A stretch of DNA of 64,000 nt, from NCBI RefSeq assembly GCF_001889165.1, contig NZ_CP016020.1, forward strand, positions 558,001 through 622,000, in the 5' to 3' direction. This DNA comes from Bacillus weihaiensis. GTDB lineage: Bacteria > Bacillota > Bacilli > Bacillales > Bacillaceae. The notes under the pieces are model-generated. The model saw nothing but the letters and a program-made list of their open reading frames with translations. It was not told where the DNA came from and did not search any database. Shown here piece by piece: positions 19,418 through 26,318 of the stretch (within the stretch, counting starts at the first letter, position 1; each line of letters opens with the position of its first letter). Both the position numbers and the translations under genes were made by a program.

Positions 19418-19750
19418 ATGAGCTCAGAGTTTAATGATCAAAGCTGTCATGGACAGGGACATACAGAGCAAAGAACAAGTCACCATTCAGATAAAGTAAA
19501 GAAGAATTTAATTACTCGCTTAAATCGAATTGAGGGCCAAATACGAGGAATAAAATCTCTTATTGAAAAGGATACGTATTGCGATGATGTTATTACACAA
19601 ATTTCCGCAACTCAGGCAGCACTTAATGGAGTAGGAAAGCTTCTTTTAGAAGGTCATTTACGTACATGTGTTGTTGAGCGAATCCAAGAGGGCGATGAAG
19701 AAATCATTGATGAATTGTTAGTAACGGTTCAAAGATTAATGAAAAAATAG
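19418..19750 (+). CDS. csoR: Copper-sensing repressor CsoR
   Basis: 110-residue four-helix DNA-binding repressor that releases DNA when it binds Cu(I). The three copper ligands are present with the exact spacing of the family: Cys55, His80 and Cys84 in YCDDVITQIS and LLLEGHLRTCV. Core sequence RLNRIEGQIRGIKSLIEKD is diagnostic. The His-rich N-terminal tail (CHGQGH, SHH) is a little longer than in B. subtilis. RBS AGAGGGGG precedes ATG. It forms an operon with copZ. The operator candidate is at 19361. Confidence 0.93.
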   Translation: MSSEFNDQSCHGQGHTEQRTSHHSDKVKKNLITRLNRIEGQIRGIKSLIEKDTYCDDVITQISATQAALNGVGKLLLEGHLRTCVVERIQEGDEEIIDELLVTVQRLMKK

Positions 19751-19761
19751 GAGTGATGAAG

Positions 19762-19968
19762 GTGGAAAATAGTACATTAAAAGTTGAAGGAATGTCCTGT
19801 AATCATTGTGTACAAGCAGTTGAGGGAAGCGTAGCAAAGCTAACTGGTGTAGAACGTGTAAAAGTAAACCTAGAGAACGGAACAGTAGACATTGAATTTG
19901 ATTCTAAGCAGGTTACACTTGAGCAAATAAAGGAAACCATTGACGATCAAGGCTACGAGGTCGTTTAA
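19762..19968 (+). CDS. copZ: Copper chaperone CopZ
   Basis: 68-residue heavy-metal-associated domain that carries Cu(I) to the CopA ATPase. It begins MENSTLKVEGMSCNHC, with the metal-binding GMSCxxC loop, and ends DDQGYEVV, closely like B. subtilis CopZ. GTG 19762 is chosen over ATG 19756: GGAG at 19750 is then eight bases away and the N-terminus matches CopZ (MEQKTLQVEGMSC). It starts 11 bases after csoR. The expected copA gene is missing; a repeat element follows instead. Confidence 0.92.
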   Translation: MENSTLKVEGMSCNHCVQAVEGSVAKLTGVERVKVNLENGTVDIEFDSKQVTLEQIKETIDDQGYEVV

Positions 19969-20052
19969 TGAAAAAGAGGTTGGGTTAAAACTCAATCATT
20001 CTTTAAAAAGACAAACGATTATCGTATGACACATTGTTACTTATTAATATGT

Positions 20053-20361
20053 TGTGGTGGAAGAACAAGTACGTTCCATTCCGCTGCCACTTGCTTTCCG
20101 CGGGGCAAAAATGAACTGCTTTTTCCTAGGGAGGAAGCTTTAGCCTTATCGGCTACGTCTGTGGGGTCTCACCCTTTCCTCTACCTCCCGCCGGAGTCAA
20201 GTGTCTTTTCGCTCCATTACACTAGCGATTACCAATCGTATACATAAATAATAAATGTAGGAACAAAGAATAAAAACCGAACGATATGGGAGACTTTCAT
20301 TAGAAAATCACCTGATCGTTCGGTTTTCTCATTAACTAAAAACACTTATGTCGCAGCCTCT
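20053..20361 (-). repeat. Dispersed composite repeat, copy 2 (inverted)
   Basis: Inverted copy of the element at 2125-2440 with the same order of modules (CCGCGG...CTTGCTTTCC, CTCCCGCCGGAGTCAAGTG, the CCGAACGAT hairpin at 20276-20325, TTAACTAAAAACAC). It fills the gap between copZ and the YiaA-like gene. A 73-codon frame within it is not a gene. It ends with GTCGCAGCCTC, like the outer end of family A repeats. Confidence 0.82.
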
Positions 20362-20486
20362 CTTTGCTCTGCATGCTTAGGAAGCGTTAAAAATTCATTC
20401 CTAGTAGGTAAGCGCTTCAAGATCTAGCCACATACCCTTCGCGTTTTACTTCTTATTGTATAAAATTAATCATGTCAACCATCTTA

Positions 20487-20750
20487 TTACATGCTTGAAT
20501 TTGAGTTAGATTGCATCTTTTCTTGCTCAGCAATGATGTCTTTATCCTCAGCGTTATCACGTGTTACCTTCTGTGTTAAGATTGCACCCACAGCAACTAA
20601 AATCATCACAGCAATATAGTAGCCTTTTTCATTTAATTCAAGACTTGTTTCATTATAAAGTCCAATACAAAATAGAGCTACACCTGCAAAAAATGTAAAG
20701 TACGCAACACCGGTAAATGCTGCGGTATTTCTCCTACGATATTTCTGCAT
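20487..20750 (-). CDS. YiaA/YiaB-type two-helix membrane protein
   Basis: 87 residues. Two hydrophobic helices (FTGVAYFTFFAGVALFCIGLY and GYYIAVMILVAVGAILTQK) with an NxxAFxGxxxxxF start match the YiaAB domain; a charged, Ser/Asn-rich tail follows. Function unknown. On the minus strand ATG is preceded by AAATGAGGTGATGAT. It stands alone, with the PadR gene diverging from it. Confidence 0.82.
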   Translation of the reverse strand: MQKYRRRNTAAFTGVAYFTFFAGVALFCIGLYNETSLELNEKGYYIAVMILVAVGAILTQKVTRDNAEDKDIIAEQEKMQSNSNSSM

Positions 20751-20935
20751 ATCATCACCTCATTTGGATTTAAATACCATACAGACTAAATATATCATAA
20801 AATAAATTTTGTGAAATATAAAAAATAACAAAGATGTAAAAAAAAGTGTATGTTCATTATGCTACTTGATTTGTTTCCAAATATGTGTAAAATAAAGACT
20901 ATACTTATACCTAATTATTCGAGGTAGGTGATTTG

Positions 20936-21268
20936 ATGTTTGATCGAGAATTAATAAAGGGGAGTACATCCTTAATATTGCTTCAACTTTTAGATGAAAA
21001 AGATATGTATGGCTATGAGCTCGTTAAAGAAATGGAAAAGAGAAGTGGCCATTCTCTTGAAGTAAAGGAAGGAACACTTTATCCTGCACTTCATAAGCTT
21101 GAAAATAAAGGCTATGTAGAAACATATTGGCAAGAGCAACCGAAAGGACCAGCTCGTAAATATTATTCTATTAAAGAAGAAGGAAAAGAAATCTTAAAGG
21201 AAAAAACAAGAGAGTGGGGCAAATTTGTTAGAATGATAGACGGAATTATTGGGAGGGAATCGCTGTGA
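20936..21268 (+). CDS. PadR-family transcriptional regulator
   Basis: 110 residues. The winged-helix pattern is [22 protein letters not shown], then [22 protein letters not shown] and [13 protein letters not shown], diagnostic of PadR. GAGGTAGGTG precedes ATG 20936 (a TTG three bases earlier is possible). It overlaps the next gene by the GTGA junction. PadR proteins paired with a HAAS-domain membrane protein usually control their own operon. Tandem palindromes before the nearby DUF4173 gene at 21942 and 21981 are a possible target. Confidence 0.9.
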   Translation: MFDRELIKGSTSLILLQLLDEKDMYGYELVKEMEKRSGHSLEVKEGTLYPALHKLENKGYVETYWQEQPKGPARKYYSIKEEGKEILKEKTREWGKFVRMIDGIIGRESL

Positions 21269-21885
21269 GTCCCAAGGAACAATATTTACGAGATCTTGAG
21301 AGAGCCTTGCCTCATTCATTTTCAAAACACGAGATCCTTAAAGAATATGAAGCACATATTGTAGAGAAGCAGGCAGATTACCCAGAACGAACGATAGAAG
21401 AAATTCTTGAGGCGATGGGAGATCCGGTGGAAATTGCACAACAGTTTGAAATAGGTCAACCTGCTCAAAAGAGCTTTGTCAGCAAAAATTTTGTTTTTTG
21501 TAATTTTATGTTCTTTTTTATAGGGGGCTTACTTACATTTTGCTACCATATGTATGAGGGTTCTTTATTCTCAGAAGCCTGGGGAATTCTTGCTCGCGTT
21601 CCGCTAACCATTGTTGTTGTATACACGCTCTTTTGGATGCTTCTAGGATTTGAGATTGGACGTGAATATGGTGCTCTAGGTAAGAAGATTTTTTCAAGAA
21701 CATTTTTCATGTGCTTACTCCCAAATGTCTTGCTTATGTTCATGACATTGTTTGAATTGATTCCAGTACAATGGTTTCAACCATTTTTAACACCTGCTTT
21801 TATCTATATTTGTGTTGTTATGACATTTTTGTTATATCCAATAAGTAAACTGTTCTATTATCTAGGCATGTATCGTTCAGTATAA
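21265..21885 (+). CDS. HAAS/DUF1700-type membrane protein, partner of PadR
   Basis: 206 residues. The N-terminal soluble helical part (residues 1-60, [15 protein letters not shown]...EYEAHIVEK...[17 protein letters not shown]) is the HAAS/DUF1700 signature. Four hydrophobic segments follow. Proteins of this kind are commonly encoded directly after PadR regulators and are thought to pass membrane signals to them; that role is inferred. The start is GTG 21265, overlapping the padR stop, with GGGAGG 10 bases before it. Confidence 0.85.
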   Translation: MSPKEQYLRDLERALPHSFSKHEILKEYEAHIVEKQADYPERTIEEILEAMGDPVEIAQQFEIGQPAQKSFVSKNFVFCNFMFFFIGGLLTFCYHMYEGSLFSEAWGILARVPLTIVVVYTLFWMLLGFEIGREYGALGKKIFSRTFFMCLLPNVLLMFMTLFELIPVQWFQPFLTPAFIYICVVMTFLLYPISKLFYYLGMYRSV

Positions 21886-21941
21886 GGTGGGTTTTAAGTT
21901 TATTTCACTTAGAACTCACGTACTTTTATCTAATTTCGACT

Positions 21942-22001
21942 ATATACATAGAATTTCTATGTATATTTCTACACGCACTAATACATAGTAATTCTATGTA
22001 T
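21942..22001. promoter_or_regulatory. Two tandem palindromes, candidate operator
   Basis: First site 21942-21966: perfect arms ATATACATAGA and TCTATGTATAT around ATT. Second site 21981-22001: arms ATACATAG and CTATGTAT around TAATT. Centres are 37 bases apart and both lie in the 130 bases before the DUF4173 gene. The core ATAC-ATAG...CTAT-GTAT is of the AC-AT/AT-GT type used by PadR proteins; a padR gene is 1 kb upstream. Confidence 0.6.
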
Positions 22002-22017
22002 AAAAGGAGAGAATGAT

Positions 22018-23466
22018 ATGCAATTGACAGCACGAAATAGTATTCTTTGTTTTTCATGTGGAGTATTGTTTCATTATTTTTTTTACAATAAGGGAGTTGG
22101 AGTTTCTTATCCTCTTTACGTTTTCTATCTTTATTTGTTGTTTTTCCTAGTAGTAAAAAACAACAAGGAAAAACAAACTATCTTTGATTACCTGATGTTA
22201 GGGGCAGTTCTATTCCTTTCAATGAATGTTGCCTTATCTTCTAATTTACATTTTCATGTTCTGAATATTTTATTGGTGCCGCTATTAATGTTTGTTCACA
22301 TGATCCATTCTAGGAGGTGGGATGTAAAGCAATGGAGTAATCGATTGTTTGTTCACTCTCTTTTCCTAACTTTTTTCGAATCTGTAGGCCAATTCTTTAA
22401 ATTATTTAAAGTCGTTCAATGGGTAGGGAAAGGCTTCGCTACTAATGAACGTTATCAAACTATAAAGAAAGTGGGAATTGGCTTTCTCATTTCAGTTCCA
22501 CTACTTTGGGCTGTTCTCTTTTTACTTATATCATCAGATCAACAGTTTGAACTTTTACTTGGGCGAATACCAGACTATTTATATCAGGCAAATATGGGGA
22601 GTATCTTCTTTCAGATTGTACTTGTCCTGTTTGTGTCATTCGCTATATATGCTTTCTTTATTGTTTTAGCTAGACCACTTGTGTTTAGTGGAGAACAGAA
22701 ACAGTCTATTCCTATAAAAATGGATAAAATTATTATTAGCACGATCCTTTTATTAGTGAACATTGTGTATTTATTGTACACAGTTGTACAATTTACCTAC
22801 TTCTTTAACAGTGACCCTGCTAGTGCGTCACTTAACTTTACGTATGCTGAATATGCAAGACGTGGCTTCACTGAGTTAACCTTTGTAGCAGTGATTAACC
22901 TAGGTATCCTCTTTGTCGTAACACATTTAGGGAATGCGGAAACCCCTACTTTACCAAGGATAATTAAGATTTTGTTAAGCTCTCTTGTTCTATTTACCTT
23001 TGTTATGTTGGCTTCAGGTTTTTTTCGATTATCTTTATATGAGCAAGCGTATGGATATACCTATTCTCGTGTTCTTGCCCATAGCTTTATGATTTTACTA
23101 GGTATGCTTCTATGTATAGCTATGTATAAGGTGTTTAATGAGAGATGTAAACTTTTAAGAGCTATGTTCGCTGTGTCCTTAATTGGGTATGTGGTGATAA
23201 ATTATGTCAATATTGATCAGTTTATTGTAAAGAAAAACCTGGAGCGGTATGAGGCAACGGGAAAACTAGATTTTGACTACCTAGACTCCCTTTCGGATGA
23301 TGCAATTCCCTTATTAGTTGAACTACAACATGATCGAATGGATGACATGTTGATTGTAAAATATTACGAGAGGCAAAATGACGCTACAACTTGGCAGTCT
23401 TACAATGTTTCAAGGGAACGAGCAAAATCTAAGCTAAAAGAGTGGAGAGAGGAAAGAGGAAGTTAA
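22018..23466 (+). CDS. DUF4173/DUF4153 polytopic membrane protein
   Basis: 482 residues. About 10-12 hydrophobic segments occupy residues 1-400, with the family features SFESVGQFFK-like loop, YAEYARRGFTELTFVAVINL (the conserved YAxxxRxGFxxL segment) and SRVLAHSFMI. A soluble tail of about 70 charged residues follows (LDSLSDDAIPLLVELQHD). Function is unknown; the family is often found in spore-forming Bacilli. The start ATG follows AAAAGGAGAG. It belongs to the PadR/HAAS cluster by position and may be controlled through the palindromes directly upstream. Confidence 0.8.
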   Translation: MQLTARNSILCFSCGVLFHYFFYNKGVGVSYPLYVFYLYLLFFLVVKNNKEKQTIFDYLMLGAVLFLSMNVALSSNLHFHVLNILLVPLLMFVHMIHSRRWDVKQWSNRLFVHSLFLTFFESVGQFFKLFKVVQWVGKGFATNERYQTIKKVGIGFLISVPLLWAVLFLLISSDQQFELLLGRIPDYLYQANMGSIFFQIVLVLFVSFAIYAFFIVLARPLVFSGEQKQSIPIKMDKIIISTILLLVNIVYLLYTVVQFTYFFNSDPASASLNFTYAEYARRGFTELTFVAVINLGILFVVTHLGNAETPTLPRIIKILLSSLVLFTFVMLASGFFRLSLYEQAYGYTYSRVLAHSFMILLGMLLCIAMYKVFNERCKLLRAMFAVSLIGYVVINYVNIDQFIVKKNLERYEATGKLDFDYLDSLSDDAIPLLVELQHDRMDDMLIVKYYERQNDATTWQSYNVSRERAKSKLKEWREERGS

Positions 23467-23494
23467 AAAGGTTTATTTAAGAAGGTAAAGTAAC

Positions 23495-23614
23495 GAGGCT
23501 GGGACAAAACAAAGAGCCAGGCACCCTCGAATACAATCTATTGTGTACACTAGATAAATCAGTGCGTACATATAGTCGTTACGATAAGGTGCCAGGCACT
23601 TCTGTCCAAGCCTC
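23495..23614 (-). repeat. 120-bp hairpin repeat (family A), copy 3
   Basis: Inverted copy with ends GAGGCTGGGAC and TGTCCAAGCCTC (one changed base breaks the terminal pairing). It lies between the convergent DUF4173 and MFS genes, where it could end transcription from both sides. Confidence 0.9.
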
Positions 23615-23625
23615 GTTGTTAGTCA

Positions 23626-24900
23626 CTATTTTTGAGGTTTTTTTGCTAGTAAGGATGCAATGACCGCAGCAATCGGTAAAATTAAGGTGATCAGTAAAAT
23701 CTCAGTATATCCATGGAAAAGATCAAATGCTACACCAAATGGTAAAGGACCGAATGCAGAACCAATCACCATCATTGTCATAGCAATACCCTTAATACTT
23801 CCAATGTGCTGTCTACCGAAATAGGTCGGCCAAACAATGGAGAGAGTAATTCTTTCCACTCCTCCGGTTATTCCCCAAACAACCCCAAATAGTATCGCCA
23901 TTAACAAAGTATCTGTAAAAAGCATAATTACGATCATAATCATTTCACCGATAAAGATGAGTGCGAGCAATATGTTGACCTTTACTCGTTCTAAAATGAA
24001 TCCAGAAATAAAGGTGATGGGAAACCCGAGAATGGCCATTAAGCTTAAAATCATGGCCGCAATAGCGGGTGACATTCCACCCTCACCAAGAATGGATACT
24101 AGATGAAAGGTCAGTCCTGTATTGACTAATGCAGGAATAGCAACAATGAATAGGAGTAACCAAAATGTACTTGTTTTTCTGGCCTCCTGTAACGTCCAAT
24201 TTTCCTCAAGAACTTCTTCAGGCTGATTCATTCCTTCTTGTTGAGGAGTGATTTTTGTATCATCAGGTAATAAACCTATATCCTCTGGTTTATTTCGAAT
24301 AAAAAGAAAAGCAAGTGGTAAAAAAATTAGCAATAGCAATATGCCCCAAACCACCCATGTTGTTTGCCAATTATAATGAGTAATTAACCAAGCATTGATG
24401 ATTGGTAGTGCCGCAGAACTGACAAAACCACCAATTGCCATAAAGCTAAAGGCACGCCCACGATATTTAATAAACCACTGGGGCACAAGCGTATTGGGTA
24501 AAAGTGACATGGATCCCTGACCGAATAAACGAATAAGAAAAAAACCAATAAATAGCATGATTACATTTGAAACAAAGCTATTCCAAAAGCATGCAAATGC
24601 AAGCATACCACCAATTACAATGGCCATTTTCCTTTGTCCGTACTTATCAATCATACGTCCAACAAGAAATAAGAGTAAGCCAGCTAGTAAGGTAGCTGTA
24701 GAATAAATCGAAGAAACCATTGATCGGCTCCAACCAAATTCTTTTATGTATTCATCAATAAATAATGATATGGAATAGGTTTGACCAGGTCCAGAAAAAA
24801 AGACGGCAAGGGCTGATAGTAGGACAATGACCCATCCGTAGAAAAAAGAAGTATTCACCGGAGCCTTTTTCGATGAAAATCTTTGTTGTAGAAAAGACAT
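23626..24900 (-). CDS. MFS transporter, oxalate/formate antiporter (OFA) type
   Basis: 424 residues, twelve membrane helices. It begins FFYGWVIVLLSALAVFFSGPGQTYSISLF, typical of OFA-like and monocarboxylate MFS carriers. The loop between helices 2 and 3 is GRMIDKYGQRK, and the central cytoplasmic loop is about 35 residues. The substrate is not predictable; organic anions are plausible. ATG 24898-24900 is chosen because AAAGGGG then has an eight-base spacing. It is a single gene, converging with DUF4173 and diverging from the acetyltransferase. Confidence 0.88.
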   Translation of the reverse strand: MSFLQQRFSSKKAPVNTSFFYGWVIVLLSALAVFFSGPGQTYSISLFIDEYIKEFGWSRSMVSSIYSTATLLAGLLLFLVGRMIDKYGQRKMAIVIGGMLAFACFWNSFVSNVIMLFIGFFLIRLFGQGSMSLLPNTLVPQWFIKYRGRAFSFMAIGGFVSSAALPIINAWLITHYNWQTTWVVWGILLLLIFLPLAFLFIRNKPEDIGLLPDDTKITPQQEGMNQPEEVLEENWTLQEARKTSTFWLLLFIVAIPALVNTGLTFHLVSILGEGGMSPAIAAMILSLMAILGFPITFISGFILERVKVNILLALIFIGEMIMIVIMLFTDTLLMAILFGVVWGITGGVERITLSIVWPTYFGRQHIGSIKGIAMTMMVIGSAFGPLPFGVAFDLFHGYTEILLITLILPIAAVIASLLAKKPQK

Positions 24901-25039
24901 AAACATTCCCCTTTCGATGCACATTGTAAATTATAACAGTTTTAGTGCGATAATATGTTAATAGAGTTGGAAAAAAGTAGATGGAAGGATATCGTTATTG
25001 ATAAAATAATAGAAGGAAGATAATAAGGGGGAGCATATA

Positions 25040-25822
25040 ATGAATACAAAGGATATTGAAGAATTAGACATAGCGTATATTTCATCCTTTGCTACTAAAA
25101 TAGATACAAGCTGGGGATATTTGTTTTTCAACGAGGACCAGCCTGATTACTATGATGCGAATCATGCGAATATATCTACCTATACTGGTCACTATGAAGA
25201 AATTATTGAAGAAGTTGTTACGTTTTATCAGTCGAAAAAACTTATTCCGAGATTTTACCTCAGTCATTATGAGGAGCATCAGGATTTCGTAGATGCCTTA
25301 AAACAAAGAGGCTTTGGTTTTGAAGAATTTGCTAGCCCTGTTCAGCTTTGGACAAAGAAGGTATATGTTAAGCAGGATCCCCTCGTTTCCATTGAAAAAG
25401 TGACAAAGGAAAATAAACAGGTAGCGATTGATATAGAGTGTGAAATTCCTGAGCTAGGAGGATCTATTAGAAAAAAGGCTTTTGAACAAGAGTTCCAGCA
25501 TTCGGGATATACGCATTATTTATTGAAATATAACAATATTCCTTGCTCTACGGCTTGTGTATTTGAACATGAACGAGATGCACGATTAGAAAGCGTTGCG
25601 ACGTTAAAGGATTTCCGAGGAAAAGGGTTAATAGGACAGCTTATTCATTCTATTCAGCAGGAGGTTGAACAGAAGGATATAGAGCGGTTATGGGTTATGC
25701 CTATTAACGAAAAAGTGGAAAAGGTCTATATGAAATCTGGCTTTGAAACGATCTTAACCATGATGGGTGGCCACGCATTCTTTGGTGGAAAGAGCTTAGA
25801 AGATGTTAGAAAAGGCTTGTGA
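25040..25822 (+). CDS. GNAT-family acetyltransferase with N-terminal extension
   Basis: 260 residues. The C-terminal half holds the acetyltransferase core (ARLESVATLKDFRGKGLIGQLIHSIQQE, then RLWVMPINEKVEKVYMKSGFE). The N-terminal 120 residues (YLFFNEDQPDYYDANHANI, FYLSHYEEHQDFVDALKQRGF) are typical of two-domain GNAT proteins in which the first domain is degenerate. The substrate is unknown. ATG follows AAGGGGGAG. It reads toward the small RNA candidate that begins just after its stop. Confidence 0.85.
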   Translation: MNTKDIEELDIAYISSFATKIDTSWGYLFFNEDQPDYYDANHANISTYTGHYEEIIEEVVTFYQSKKLIPRFYLSHYEEHQDFVDALKQRGFGFEEFASPVQLWTKKVYVKQDPLVSIEKVTKENKQVAIDIECEIPELGGSIRKKAFEQEFQHSGYTHYLLKYNNIPCSTACVFEHERDARLESVATLKDFRGKGLIGQLIHSIQQEVEQKDIERLWVMPINEKVEKVYMKSGFETILTMMGGHAFFGGKSLEDVRKGL

Positions 25823-25851
25823 TTGACAACAAACTAGAGATGAACTATGAT
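25823..25851 (+). promoter_or_regulatory. Strong SigA-type promoter
   Basis: TTGACA at 25823-25828 and TATGAT at 25846-25851 are separated by exactly 17 bases. It starts over the last base of the upstream stop codon region and points to transcription from about 25858, with no open reading frame in the following 220 bases. Confidence 0.75.
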
Positions 25852-25857
25852 AAGGGT

Positions 25858-26076
25858 AACAAATTTTAGGAGATGTGTTTTGTGAGGGTTACTGTTCTTA
25901 ACTAATCGAAGTTAATACTTCAACTGCAGATCGTAATGTGAAAAATCTTTACCTTGTAAAGGTTTATTTACCTATTCCTTCTGTAGTGAGTTAAGAACAA
26001 TACGGTGATTCTACACAAATGTAATCTCTTGCATAGTGACCGAACCTATCCGTGCTTGTTTAAGCACGGTTTTTTT
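25858..26076 (+). ncRNA. Candidate structured small RNA
   Basis: A free-standing unit: consensus promoter, about 190 bases of structured sequence, and a perfect terminator. Pairings seen: TGTTCTTAACT (25893-25903) with AGTTAAGAACA (25989-25999); inside it GAAGT/ACTTC (25908-25921), ACTGCAG (25923-25929) with CTGTAGT (25981-25987), and AAATCTTTA/TAAAGGTTT (25943-25965). A further small hairpin lies at about 26007-26026. There is no ribosome binding site with an open frame. The size and the long interrupted hairpin recall 6S RNA, but I could not recognise the family. It may equally be a trans-acting sRNA. The downstream MutS2-like gene is 240 bases away, behind two terminators, so a leader role is unlikely. 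Confidence 0.6.
26050..26076 (+). terminator. Rho-independent terminator of the small RNA candidate
   Basis: Perfect stem CCGTGCTT / AAGCACGG, loop GTTT, seven T. Confidence 0.92.
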
Positions 26077-26145
26077 ATACCATTCAAAGGGATAAGGTAG
26101 GCTTGAATGAGTTAGGTCAGTATGTCGTTTATACGAGAGGTTTAA

Positions 26146-26177
26146 AGGTGATGAGCAGCCATGTTCATCACCTTTTT
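26146..26177 (+). terminator. Second Rho-independent terminator
   Basis: Perfect nine-base stem AGGTGATGA / TCATCACCT, ten-base loop, then TTTTT. It lies between the small RNA candidate and the MutS2-like gene. Which transcript it serves is unclear; an attenuator for the downstream gene is possible. Confidence 0.75.
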
Positions 26178-26318
26178 AATTTGTAAGGCACTGTTAATCT
26201 TGATTGTTAGCACATTGTGGTTTGAAGTGGAGCAACAACCAGATTTAACAGATTCATTGGGTCAAAGCCTATGATAAATACTCTCTCGTTCCTATTAACT
26301 ATAATGGAGGAAAAAACG

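Noticed and set aside
20026-20247. 73-codon frame on the plus strand
   Set aside because: It lies wholly within the inverted composite repeat, has no ribosome binding site and its sequence is read from repeat modules.
26037-26046. GTGACCGAAC resembling a 6S-1 pRNA template segment
   Set aside because: The match is short and lies just before the terminator instead of in a central bubble, so it was not used as evidence for 6S RNA.
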